From: Adiantum capillus-veneris
Taxonomy: Eukaryota > Streptophyta > Polypodiopsida > Polypodiales > Pteridaceae
Reading direction: 5' to 3'
Assembly (NCBI GenBank): GCA_014529385.2
Contig: JABFUD020000234.1
Location: forward strand, 1-64,000
DNA length: 64,000 bases
Shown: piece after piece, positions 31,389 to 41,999 of the stretch
Layout of the letters: each line of letters begins with the position of its first letter
Position numbering within the stretch: the first letter of the stretch is position 1
Notes under the pieces: model-generated
Told to the model about the DNA's origin: nothing
Database searches by the model: none
The model's input: the letters and a program-made list of their open reading frames with translations, nothing else
Position numbers and translations under genes: made by a program

Positions 31389-31990
31389 TATTCGCTCGGT
31401 AGTGACCTCAGAAAATAGTAATAGCAGACATGACTTATATTTTCTGAGGTCACTACCGAGCGAATAGGTGCATAAGAAAGCGTTTGCCTTGCCTTATTCA
31501 CTCGGTAGTGACCTCAAAAAATAGTGATAGCAGACATGACTTATATTTTCTAAAGTCACTACTGAGCAAATAGGTGCATAGGAAAGAGTTTGCCTTGCCT
31601 TATTCGCTCGGTAGTGACCTCAGAAAATAGAAATAGCTGACATGACTTATATTTTCTGAGGTCACTATCGAGCGAATAGGTGCATAGAAAAGAGTTTGCC
31701 TTGCCTTATTCGCTCGGTAGTGACCTCAGAAAATAGTAATAGCAGACATCAATTATATTTTTTGAGGTCACTACCGAGCAAATAGGTGCATAGGAAAGAG
31801 TTTTCCTTGCCTTATTCGCTTGGTAGTGACCTCAGAAAATAGTAATAGTAGACATCACTTACATTTTCTGAGGTCACTACCAAGCGAACAGGTTTGCATC
31901 CCCTGCAACAAAATACCTTATTCGCTTGGTAGTGACCTCAGAAAAGTATACAAGCAAGCGAACAGGTTTGCATCCCCTGCAACAAAATAC
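31389..31990. repeat. Inverted-repeat array 2 (exact 106-bp period)
   Basis: Left arms start at 31389, 31495, 31601, 31707, 31813 and 31919, exactly 106 bp apart. In unit 1 the arms 31389-31417 and 31438-31466 are perfect 29-bp reverse complements around a 20-nt loop; the arm core is TTCGCTCGGTAGTGACCTCA. Spacers carry GGTGCATAGGAAAGAGTTTG. The last unit has a truncated right arm. The array lies 115 bp upstream of the H3-like ATG and about 280 bp upstream of the divergent coiled-coil gene. Confidence 0.97.
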
Positions 31991-32195
31991 CAATGTGAAG
32001 GAGACGTTTAAATCCATGCGGTCCTAACTGTCATGTCGTTCCCTCCCATCACCTCCCCTAATCTCGGGGGGGGTGGTACCATTGATTCTATCTCCCACGT
32101 CCACCTCTCATGAAACCGCATGGCGGTACCACCCCTCACAGACCACCCACTCATAAGCCAAAACCCAGGCTCTGCTTTTTAGGCATGTCCATCTA

Positions 32196-32210
32196 GTCTA
32201 TTTAAGCAGC
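32196..32210 (+). promoter_or_regulatory. Candidate promoter of the coiled-coil gene
   Basis: TCTATTTAAGCAG is a TATA-like element about 70 bp upstream of the ATG at 32274, followed by an A/C-rich leader (CAGAACAACTACAAGAAGCT). Confidence 0.4.
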
Positions 32211-32273
32211 AGTTGTTTTAGAACCTCCCTCAGGGTTTCGCAGAACAACTACAAGAAGCTTAGGATAGTGGTG

Positions 32274-32753
32274 ATGCCTTTCCAAGGTATACTCCCACAG
32301 CGCCAGCAGCACCGCATCCGAGCCCTCCTCATGAGGTCCCCCCTTGGCCCTCCCCCGATTTTACCCTTAATGTTCTAGACCGACACATCCCGAGAGTGGC
32401 TGCTGTCAACACGGGAGTCAATTCTCGAGGTAAGCCACCGGTAATTCTTTGCTTCCTGCTCCCAATTTCCAAGCTCCTAGTTTGAAGGCTTATTTGCTAA
32501 ATGCTCTGTGCAGGATGCTATCCTGAAGCTACAGCAAATGCTGATCGTCAGGCAGAGGGTCTCATTCCTTAAAGACACTCTGGAAGCAAGAAGGCCTGAA
32601 GACATGCAGCGATTGCTCGCCAAGAATGGCTCTGTAGAGGCTATCATTAATTGGCTTCAGGAAATGAAGGATGAAGTGCTTGAGCTAGCCAGTAAATATG
32701 AGGAAGCCATTAACTTTGCCAACAGGCTTCAAGAAGAGATAGTCTGGCTGTGA
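32274..32753 (+). pseudogene. Small coiled-coil gene with one intron, divergent from the H3-like gene
   Basis: Exon 1 (32274-32429) and exon 2 (32514-32753) flank an 84-bp intron with a good donor (CTCGAG|GTAAGC) and acceptor (CTGTGCAG). The phases join cleanly, giving STRESILE then DAILKLQQMLIVRQRVSF and a helical, heptad-bearing end (VEAIINWLQEMKDEVLELAS, then FANRLQEEIVWL). Exon 1 has a TAG at 32376-32378 in this frame, while another frame through it reads as Pro-rich protein (HEVPPWPSPDFTLNVLDRHI). A frameshift in exon 1 is therefore likely. Function unknown. Confidence 0.5.
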
Positions 32754-32946
32754 AGGAAAAGTACTACATGGTTATTGCAAACCCTAAACCCCCAGAAATT
32801 AGTAGGCCACTCTTTTTAAAGTCTGAAGTGTTTTCTAACTCAAAACCCGGTGTTCAGTTGTAATTTTGTTTCTTTCTTATAAAATCAAAACGTGTACTTG
32901 GCAAAAAAAAAACCTAAATCCGCAACAAACAGGGTTTACCTTCCCC

Positions 32947-33160
32947 TTATTTTCTTAGTATTGACCTCTGTACTAGCAGACATCACTTAACTTTTCTTTT
33001 GGTTAGTACCAAGCGAATAGGGCTCTTCGGACTAAGTAAACTCCCATATTCGCTTGGTACTGACCAAGGATGAACTGACCAAGGATGATGGTCGGTACCA
33101 AGCGAATAGGTGTAGCAAACAGGGTTTACCTTCCCTTATTCGCCTGGTACTGACTACACA
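32947..33160. repeat. Inverted-repeat array 3
   Basis: Alternating orientations of TATTCGCTTGGTACTGACC occur at 33047 (plus), 33001-33020 and 33090-33108 (reverse, GGTCGGTACCAAGCGAATA) and 33137 (plus), with a degenerate copy at 32947. The spacer AACAGGGTTTACCTTCCC is repeated (about 32928 and 33118). Confidence 0.9.
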
Positions 33161-33540
33161 AAATACAAGTGCACAGAAGGGTAGTAAGTAGCATACCTCT
33201 TCACTGTGTGTAGAGTTCCCGGTCCACTGAAGCACTACAAAACAAGAGTAAGATAAGGAGGATGCGCGAGAGTAAGAGGTGATGGATTTTTCTTACCGCG
33301 TAGCGTCGATGGGGGTAGATTTAATTAGATGCGCAGTAGAGGACGCGAAAAGAGGCAGAATAGTTGAAACTTGAGATGTTTGGCGGGGGTAATGCCTCAA
33401 CTTAGAATTCTTACCTCGGAGAGGGTGACAACTTCACTTATGCACGAGATTGTGGTTGGTAAATCGTACTGCATGGGAATCTGAGACCATTTATTATTGG
33501 TTGTCCTTGTGAGCGCAGCACACGTGCCTTTTTGAGTGAC
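33161..33540. other. Non-coding interval
   Basis: No gene was recognised. CACTACAAAACAAG at 33233 resembles a CACTA-type transposon end but has no partner in the window. Confidence 0.35.
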
Positions 33541-33925
33541 CGTTTAGGGTCAAACAGACGCCAATCGCCCTTTCACCCAGTTGCCATCTCCATCTCCAAG
33601 TGGAACAAACAGATCGCCGCTGCCTTTGCCTTTTTTGTGCTCTTCCCCTTGGCCAGCTCTCATGATCCTGCGTTTAGAGTCAGACGTCGATCGCCCTTGC
33701 ATTCGCCATCTCCATCTCCAAGTGGAACAAACAGATCGCCATCGCCTTTGCATTTTATGCGCTCTTCCCCTTGCCCACTTCTCGTGATCCTGCGTTGAGA
33801 GTCAGACGCCGATCGCCCTTACAGTCGCCATCTCCATGTCCAAGTAGAACAAACAGATCGCCGTTGCCTTTGCATTTTCTGCGCTCTTCCGTTTGGCCAC
33901 CTCTCGTGATCCTGCGTTGAGCGAC
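33541..33925. repeat. Minisatellite, period 122-126 bp, 3 copies
   Basis: CAGACGCCGATCGCCC-like starts occur at 33555, 33681 and 33803. Each is followed by CCATCTCCATCTCCAAGTGG, GAACAAACAGATCGCC and CTCATGATCCTGCGTT-like text. Reading frames through it are repeat artefacts. Confidence 0.9.
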
Positions 33926-34120
33926 CTCCACTGGGTCGAGTCCATCGTCATCGCCCCCCTCTGGTTCTTACTGTCGGTGGCCTGCGACATCACCATCCAA
34001 CTCGGCGCCATTGGATATTGTAGAGACAGGTTCTTTCTCCCTGCCTCTCCCCTTCCTGTGTGATGTTAACTGTGTGCACACCGAAGCCACTGTGTTAGGG
34101 TAAAATTAAAAGTCTCAAAC

Positions 34121-34243
34121 CGCATGCATGGTTGGGATAATTACTCCTTATGTGACCGTATCGCATGCATGGTTGGGATAATTACTCCTTATGTAACCGT
34201 ACCACATGCATGGTTGGAATAATTACTCCTTATGTGACCGTGC
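34121..34243. repeat. 41-bp tandem repeat, 3 copies
   Basis: CGCATGCATGGTTGGGATAA starts at 34121 and 34162, with a CACATGCATGG variant at 34203. Units are near identical. Confidence 0.95.
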
Positions 34244-34263
34244 CTGAGTTTGGGCATAGTGAG

Positions 34264-35173
34264 TGAGTAGGCCTATAAATCTATCATTGATAACATTAAA
34301 TTCTCTATTGATTGGGGGACTGGGGGTGTCACAACGCAAAAATCAACTCTTATCCCTACCACTCACGCCATAGTCTCTGAGATATTGCCTAAGGAAATAA
34401 AACCCAAGATATTGCATATCCAAGAGGTTGAACCATACGTCCCCATAGCCCAACTCTCTAGAGCTTCAACTGATGTAGTTGAAAGAAAGCTTGAGACACA
34501 CAAGAACCATCCTAATATAACAAAGAAAACATACAAGTGGGTCCCTAAAGCTTCTTTAGTAACCATGGCTGATGCTAAAAAACGGAAGCCTCGTAAGAAA
34601 CGTCCCCCTCACTCCAAGAAATGTAAAGAAACATTGCGTTGGATTCCTAAACGACTATTGGAAGCCCAAGGATACTATGAAGGAAATGATCAAATTTGGG
34701 TGCCAAAACGTAGATTGTGTTCTTACCTGTCACCGGGCCCATGTGAGCTCAATCTTGTGGCTCCAAAACAAATTGAAGATCGTGGAAAGGAAAAAATCAC
34801 AGAATGCGACACACCTGCTCCAAAGCTAGTTTGGGTACCAAAGAAAGAACGATTTGTTCCACCTAGCTCAGGAACAAGGAAAGCAAATGAAGCTTCTTGC
34901 TCTTCATGTAGTTCCTATACGGAAATAGAAGCTTCGATACAACCTCCACCTACCATTGTACATATCCATACAAGCAAGAAAGAGTTTACACCTCCTGTTG
35001 TAAGTTCACCACCTACAACGATGTTGCAAATAAAATCATGGGAGAGTACCTTGCCACCCTTGCAACTAGATGAAACGCATAGAGCGGTCGAAAACTATTG
35101 GTTAAAGCCTTCACCTATAACAACTTGGAACAACTGGTTTCAAAGGGTGACGACATCATTTCAAACGGTATGA
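34264..35173 (+). CDS. WVPK-repeat protein, open fragment
   Basis: The frame is open from after a stop near 34263 to 35173, about 300 codons, the best preserved copy of this protein in the window. Units include KTYKWVPKASLVTMADAKKR, RWIPKRLLEAQGYYEGNDQ followed by IWVPKRRL, and KLVWVPKKERFVPP. A Ser/Cys-rich segment (ASCSSCSSYTE) and a Trp-containing end (TTWNNWFQRVTTSF) follow. It ends about 20 bp before a polypurine tract and LTR, so it is the 3'-terminal protein of an LTR element. Protease and gag of this copy are absent. The first in-frame ATG after the stop is not obvious, consistent with an internal polyprotein part. Confidence 0.55.
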
Positions 35174-35194
35174 TCTACCCAAGGAAGGGGGGAG
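35140..35194 (+). other. 3'-terminal box and polypurine tract
   Basis: TTTCAAAGGGTGACGACATC, then CCCAAGGAAGGGGGGAG directly before TGTTTGTTGACATCC at 35195, the same order as at 9511 and 19493. Confidence 0.75.
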
Positions 35195-35456
35195 TGTTTG
35201 TTGACATCCATCATTCACTTACTTCCCTCTCAACCTTTCTCCCTGACCTCTTAATCTCCAATCTTAGGGAATGCATATATAAAGCCTTATACTCACAAAA
35301 ACAAGATAAAAAAGTAAAAGAGCAAGAGCAACTAGCAACGAGAGAGCACCCTATCAGATCCTACACATAAGTCTAAATTCACCATGTCACATCAAGCAAC
35401 ACACAAAAACAACTCATGTTTTAAAGACCTAACCAAATCTATTTGTATTCTCAGAC
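35195..35456 (+). mobile_element. LTR start with TATA box
   Basis: It starts TGTTTGTTG after the polypurine tract. TATATAAA at 35276-35283 is a clear promoter candidate. The LTR end is not determined; the 140-codon ORF begins at 35457 without a visible boundary. Confidence 0.55.
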
Positions 35457-35879
35457 ATGGCTAGTTCACCAGAGGCATGCGCTTCTATTTTTTATGAAAG
35501 GTACCCTTTTTCTTTTTCTCAAGTGTTTCACATCTGCTACCCTGTACTTTCTTGCGAATGGGATTCGGTAGAGAGACTTGCACGTGAGCGAAATTTTGAG
35601 GAGTTAGAATGGCTGATACGTCTATGGATAACTAGTGATCCCTACCCAGTAGCGAATGTTTCTCCGGTGGCACATCCGTATTCTTTTGCACATGATGAGT
35701 ATCCACGCATCGCGAGGTTCTTGATTAACACGCTTGCGCAAGAGGATGATGAAGAAGAAATAATAGAGACCGAGGAAGACTATGGCCTCACGGAAAATGA
35801 TTGCGTTTATCTAGATGATGAGGATAGAGGCCTAGCCTCAGGGTGGCCACCCGGTTTATATAATATCCTCTTTCCTTGA
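35457..35879 (+). CDS. Intact 140-codon ORF, unknown
   Basis: The frame is uninterrupted from ATG (good context, GACATGG) to TGA. It has an aromatic, Cys-containing first half (FYERYPFSFSQVFHICYP, ERNFEELEWLIRLWITSD) and a strongly acidic segment (AQEDDEEEIIETEEDYG) before a Gly/Pro-rich end (GWPPGLYNILFP). There is no signal peptide or transmembrane segment, and I recognise no family. It lies about 175 bp downstream of the TATA box in the LTR at 35195, so it may be transcribed from it, either as an element protein or as a neighbouring host gene. Its integrity stands out in decayed surroundings. Confidence 0.5.
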   Translation: MASSPEACASIFYERYPFSFSQVFHICYPVLSCEWDSVERLARERNFEELEWLIRLWITSDPYPVANVSPVAHPYSFAHDEYPRIARFLINTLAQEDDEEEIIETEEDYGLTENDCVYLDDEDRGLASGWPPGLYNILFP

Positions 35880-36985
35880 TTCTAAAAGGGATGACAGATA
35901 GGTAGGTTAGGGGTCTGGATTGTGTTTTGAGTTTGTTTTCTAGGAGCTTAAATTTTTTCACACTGACATGCCTCCTAGAGGTATAGTGCTTGTTTTTTGG
36001 ATGTGTTAGGTAGGACTTATATGCATTTCCATCCACATGGCTGAGGACATCTGCTTCGATGAAATGAACAACTCCATACCTCCAGGTGTACTACTTTCCA
36101 TGATTCATGTTGGTGGATATGTATAATTGCTAATAATGATTTTTCATGGTTTGTTTGAGTGCAATAGTTATGTTTGTTATCTACCATTATAGATGTATAA
36201 ATTTGTCTTTGCTTAAGTTGATGGAACTAGAGTTTAATCTTATGGATGAGCCTTGAGATTAGGAGACCGTGACTTTAGGTTAACTTATTTACTTGACCAC
36301 TAGGCCTAGCTGATAAAATTATATGAGTATTTGAGACCTTAGGAATGTTTAAGGCATAGAGAATTTGCTCACTTAAACAACAAAACACTAGTGAGAATAC
36401 AAAGGAAATGGAAGCAAAAAACATAAGTGCCACAAATGAAAAATCTAATGCTGGAAGGGAAATCCTGGCTTGATTTGGTACTTCACTCACATGTATTGTC
36501 TATGGTACTAGAGCCCTAGATGTTCCCAGTGTGGGCGCTTTTCCTTGAGAAGCAAAAAGCCCCGGACATACAAATAAGCACACACATCAAATGATGTGAA
36601 CAAAAAAAAAAAAAAAATGAATGACATTTAAAAGACTTCCATCGCGCTTACAGTTAACATTTCAAGCTTTTGTTTGCAGTTGTGAGAGCTAGTTGGCTAA
36701 TCAAAGTTGAAAAGCACAATTAGGGAATCTTGCATTTAGATAATCTTATTAGCTTAGCTAGTACTAGAGTAGTTGTTTTAACCTTAGTCATAGCTAACTA
36801 ATTGATAGACTCAGCCATAAGCCCAAAACTCTTAATTAATTAATTTACTCAAAGTGCGATTTATTTGTCCTTAATGGCAATTTAACATTTCATAAATCTT
36901 GCATTTATTCATTTCCACATGTACTTTACATTCCCCTCCTGATTTATGGCCATATAATTTTGCTTGCTGAAACAGTGACTTTGCC
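35880..36985. other. Non-coding interval with a poly(A) run
   Basis: AT-rich, stops in all frames. An A run at about 36602-36617 is the only notable feature. No target-site duplication or retroposon body was seen beside it. Confidence 0.4.
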
Positions 36986-36991
36986 CTGCAG

Positions 36992-37079
36992 ATGCAAATC
37001 CAGATGCTCTACAGCATGGACATAACAAGCTTCAACTCAATAGCTTCCGAGGACGAAATCTACATCAGGAAGGGGGGCA
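36992..37079 (+). pseudogene. 3' end of an LTR element (coding tail, box, polypurine tract)
   Basis: The frame SMDITSFNSIASEDEIYIRK ends in TTCCGAGGACGAAATCTACA and AGGAAGGGGGGCA, then TGTTAACCC at 37080. The coding tail and G-rich tract match the arrangement of the other elements here; the body of the element is missing. Confidence 0.5.
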
Positions 37080-37640
37080 TGTTAACCCTCGTGGCTCACG
37101 GACACCCTATCACCTATGACGGACGCCTTATTATTTATTTAGTAGAGTCAGGCACCGGGCTTGTTGGTCCAATAGGAAAAGGGTAGAGTGATCGCCGATG
37201 AGAGGCGCACTCTAACTGGAACACGCAAGGGTTAGTTGGCTAAGCATGGGCGCCCAAATGTGACTGGGTCGAGCTCATACAAAAGTCACCTAAACCTAAA
37301 ATTGAGTCATTCTCTCATTTGTGCAATAGAAGAGTTCTCTTGCTCCATCTCCATCTCCATCTTCTTCCTCTTCACCTCCTTGTGTGTGTGTGTGTATGTG
37401 AGAGAGGGAGAGAGAGAGAGTGTGTGTGGGCGATCGAGCATTACGAAGGCACGACGGCGGCGATGAAGCGGTTGAGCATGGCGAAGTGGCGGCTCCTTCT
37501 TCTTTGCGGCGAGGAATCCTTCACGGCGACAAGCGCAGGGAGGTGAGTGACACACCCTTGCTCTCTGTGAGCTTGCTAGGCCTGCTAGTTGTGTGCTTGC
37601 AGCCTTCGTGGCTCGCACACGGTGCTCGGTAAGTCCCTAG
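37080..37640 (+). mobile_element. Probable LTR, boundary unclear
   Basis: Follows the polypurine tract with TGTTAACC. It contains a mixed (GT)n/(GA)n tract at about 37380-37428 and GC-richer text beyond it, and ends somewhere before the AT-rich sequence at 37700. No partner LTR was found. Confidence 0.4.
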
Positions 37641-39540
37641 CTCCGACACGTGCGGCAGACGCGCACAGAGATAGAAGCCTACATTAACACACTCTTGGCA
37701 TGTGGATGCAAATCCAACCAAGAGCCAAGCTTCAATGCATGCTCATCTCCTCTACCAAGCTAATTACTAAGCTAGGCTATGCTAATATGACTGATTATGT
37801 GAGGAGATGTACATCTTTCTCGTAAGATACTCCTTCTTCCTCTCAATCTACTCTCTTACCCTGCTAGCTCTCACCATCTTCGAAGGTGTGCGAGGTCTTG
37901 GGTCTGAGAACGGGGATAATTAAAGTTGTGTTTTGCTTAGTGCATGAAGCTTTCACCTTCATTGCACTAGCTAGTCTTGAAGGAACACAAAGAATTGTAT
38001 TGTACAATGTCTCTCTTGATGGGAGAAACCATAATACAAAGCCTTTTGGAGGGGGGACTGGCTCCATGCAAATCCGGTCCTCAACTGTTGTCATTAGCTT
38101 AATAGTGAAGCTTATTCATAAATCATTTTTATGATTTTAATAAAAATAACTTTGTCGTTCACTTTTGCCCTATCTAGACCTTGAGAGATTTATAAGCTGC
38201 AAATATCCCTTATAAAGAAAGTTAGAGACCTACCACTTTCCTCATATTGTAGCTAGTGCTAGAGATCTATTAGGGTTTTTGGGTCACAACAACACAAGCA
38301 TTTTGGGACCGGATCGGCCCCAATGTTTTGAATCCCACAAGCCAACAGCTGTAGATTCTAGCCCTTGCGCTTGGTGCACTAGCAAATCAACCTTAGTGTT
38401 TCCAAGTTTTAGCTCTTTTCTCACCAAGACCAGCTTGGATATGCAGTTGCCATAATTCCCATTACAATCTGGTACTTCAATAGCCCATCATCCAGTCTCC
38501 CTTTGTCCATTCTCTTGCTGGCATCAAGTGAAGCTCCAATAGGAGCCTCTATCTTTGAGAAGCTATTTGCAAATTTCACAAGACATCATGTAGAAAACTT
38601 GCCATAGTTTGTGGGAATTCCAAAGGACATATCCATATTCACCCCATTCAACATTTCTCTCACCAATCTACCCACCTAGGCTGGCCATCAGTCTTCGTGG
38701 ACATAGACATTTGCATATCCCGATGTTTTCTCTATGAACATCCATCTGGTTTGTAGTTTGGTTCACACCATCCAAGTTGGGGAAACAAAGGTTATTGTTT
38801 GCTAGTAACCAACAAGGGAATAACTGATTCGAGAGGCAATACATTGTTTCCAAGTAAAGGCATCATTACCATCCTTGTTTTTTTGGACATTTTGACATCA
38901 CCCAAGGGAGCCTCTTTCTCCTAAGTCACCATGGAGGACATCATCTAAAGGAAACTTCATCCGATGGAGACCTGGCGTTTTCCTCAAATTATAGCCAACG
39001 CTAGAGGTCTACCAACATTTTTAGATTGGAACAACTCCAGTATTTTGGAATCAGATCATCCCCAAAAATTTTAGTCCCATCAGTCACAGCGATTGCAGAT
39101 TTCGGCCTTAGCACTTGCCACACCAGCAGATTAGCCTTAGCATTCGCAGATTCCAACCTTCCCTCACTAAAATTGGCTCGGACCTACACTTGCTAGCATT
39201 CTCTTTGTTGTCTAGTACTTTGAAAGCCCATTGAGCCTCACTTGAGCCATTCCCTCATTGACATCAAGTACTCCCATTGCTATCCGTCATCAACATTATC
39301 AAGATCTATGTTTTCATTCTTGCTTTATGCGATAGACCTGCTATGTTTTCATGCCAACTCTCCATTTTTTGCAGCCATTTTCAGCCCTTCATTCCTCTCA
39401 CATCAAGAGCATAAATCAGCCCCAAATTACTCCTTGGTGGCCTTCAACAATCCCATATTAAGACAAGTCCAAAAATGCCTCAAATCATCCTTGGAGGTGC
39501 TTCATCTTGAAGAATTACCGATGTAACATTCCCCACTCAA
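37641..39540. other. Unrecognised interval with a diverged direct duplication
   Basis: About 38220-38460 and 38965-39200 share order and wording (CTAGTGCTAGAGATCTA against CCAACGCTAGAGGTCTA, GTTTCCAAGTTTTAGCTC against CAGATTCCAACCTTCCCTC). On the minus strand both read as short protein-like pieces, so this may be an old duplicated coding remnant. No family is recognised. Confidence 0.4.
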
Positions 39541-41930
39541 GTTAGTGGAGTCTGCACTTGAGATGTTGCATGCATGTATATTCCATTTATGCAATCTAAA
39601 GCAAATACCACATTGGCAATAGTATTGAGGGCCCTTGAGAGGGTTGGTTGGGACCATGTTGGATGTTATTCTCCTTTTCTCTCTCTCTTTCTCTCCCTCT
39701 ATACATCTCTACTACTCTCGTTCAATACCTCTCTTCCAGGAAAAATAACCATCAACCAAGCTAAAGGAATTGCTAATTCAAGGAAAAGAGGTAAAGATAC
39801 GTGGAATTGTATAACCTAGATCTTCACCATTTCAATTCCGTTGTACTTGGCAAGTGTGGTTCGTATAGTCTGGAAATGCCTAGCATAGTATGCAGTCAAA
39901 GCTACATTGCATACCTTGGCCTTCATCATTGCAACCCTTTGTGATTGCAAGAAGAGTTCACAAAAATATAAATTGACAAATGTGGTGCACCCACAAATAA
40001 GCAAAGTGCATGGAATGCATAAGCTAGCACAAGATTCTAGTGCTTTCATTGTGGAAGTTTGTAGTTTAACTTTTTTTTTTTGTGCAGATGGCATAAAGAT
40101 GGATAATGGGAGCTTCCAACATGCACATCTAATTTTAGCTAGCAAGAGGTGTTCAAACCTATACTAAATCGATACACAGGGAGCACAAATGGTTCTAGTG
40201 TAGATGCCAAAGAAAGTCTTGTTCACATGTAGAATACAACTAATCCAACACATGGACACTAGCTTTGCATCAAATTCCAACACTCTTGCAAGTTATCGAT
40301 GTTGTAAAGCACCAATCATTTGTGCATGCATATATACAAGTATTAAATGTGTGTATGCATCTAAACATTACACATACATATGTATGAGCTTTAGATGTAT
40401 GTATGTACATGTTTCAATATTATATGTATATATGTATGTATGAGCATTACATGAATGTTTCTATGCATCTGAGTGTCACATGTATGTATGCGTGCACATT
40501 TGAGCATTAATGCATGTAAATATTATTATTTGTTATGAGTCTGCAAATCCATGCACATCAGTACGTCAATATTTAAGCTATAGTTCCTGTGCACAAAGAG
40601 TTCATTGACTTGGGAGCTTCAAGCTTTCTCAACACGTCTATTACTAAGTTCCAAATGTATGAACTCCATTGAAGCTTAAGTTAGCCAAAGGCATGCACAA
40701 ATATTCTGTTCTTTTCCTTTTTCACTCAAATTTAAGCAATCTTTCAAACACCTTCCCTTTTTTTCTTTTCCCTAAGTAGCATTATTTGTAATTTGGGAGC
40801 AAATAGTAGGCGTATTATTTGTTGACCCATATTATACGCCTGTTTTATACGGTGCCACATCAACAAAGACGAGGTCCCATATAACTTCTTAGATTTTTTG
40901 ATCGAAAAAATTTGTATATAAGCAAACAGCACTGCCTCTTGGGAGCATTTGACACTTCAAAATGTAATCAATGTGCGTAGCAAATTTTACAAAGAAAGTT
41001 AACCCTTGACTTTATAAGTAGATTGGAAGTTGATAAAATAGTTTTAAATAATTTTGAAAAAAAAATTAAATTATTGTTGATCAAAATTTGACAAATAATT
41101 TTATTCTTAGGGCCAGATAGTATAAGCCTTGTATGTTATGTAGATCTTGGTCTCTCACTCTTTGCAAGGTATTCGTTTTATAGGAGTCACTTGCTATGTG
41201 ATTAGTTAAGTAATACTTGGAAGTGAATTAGTAATTTAGGGTATTGCCATTGTGTGCAGAGGGCTCTCACATGCGGTAATCAAATTGAGAAATATAACAT
41301 AATAGAGGTTAGGTTTATTTAGTTTACTGATGTGCAAATATTTTCTCACTTCAAAGTGCATAGATAGACATTTTCGGTCCTGTGTAGAGCCATCACAGTA
41401 TGCTCTCACTGGAATTAAAATTTAGGAATATCAATCCAAATATATTGATATTTAATTATCTTCATTTGGATTGCAAGATCTATCGTACTGTGTGATCATA
41501 TATGTGCTAAAACTGCAGATAGATAAGTGCTTAAAGATCTATGGTGGAGTGTAAAAACTTCATGTTCACACTTCAAATAGATATGGTAATCATCAAGGTC
41601 TGTGATTGATTATCAGTTAGCAATGTCACTTGTAGCTCATGTAGCTTGTGCATTTCATAATGATAATCATTTCCAAGACTTGATTAGTATTATCAATTAT
41701 CGGTGTGTGAAAGACATAAGCTTTCACTTTAGATAAATCGATATAGTGCAATGTGAAATGATGTGATTTATATGTATTTTTTTAATAAGTGATTCAGATT
41801 ATCAATTATCGTAACGTGTTGTTGTGGGAGCAAGTCACACCGCCTATAAAGTGCATGCAACACTACCTAGATCAACATAATGTCAATTGAGGACAAAAAT
41901 GGCACGATAGGTGCACGAAGGCAATCTCTA
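39541..41930. other. AT-rich non-coding interval
   Basis: No gene was recognised. About 40360-40540 is rich in ATGTATGTA words, a weak microsatellite. A T run precedes TGTGCAG at about 40071-40087, a chance-quality splice acceptor. Confidence 0.4.
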
Positions 41931-41999
41931 TAGCTTGTGAGGTTGAGATTATCCCACACATACAACACTCTGGAAGGCCAACTAAAGCTAAATCAGGGA

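Noticed and set aside
31389-31990. CRISPR array
   Set aside because: The period is regular, but spacers are near identical and the units are long hairpins; this is a plant nuclear sequence.
31255-32011. Short plus-strand frames through array 2
   Set aside because: They are made of the 106-bp repeat (ENSNSRHDLYFLRSLPSE recurring) and have no other support.
33233-33246. CACTA-type transposon end
   Set aside because: CACTACAAAACAAG fits the end consensus loosely, but no inverted partner or 3-bp target duplication was found in the window.
33532-33798. Pro/Ser-rich frames in the 124-bp minisatellite
   Set aside because: Repeated translation of the tandem unit, in several frames at once.
36602-36617. 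Poly(A) tail of a retroposon or processed gene
   Set aside because: No coding remnant upstream, no target duplication seen, and the surroundings are AT-rich.
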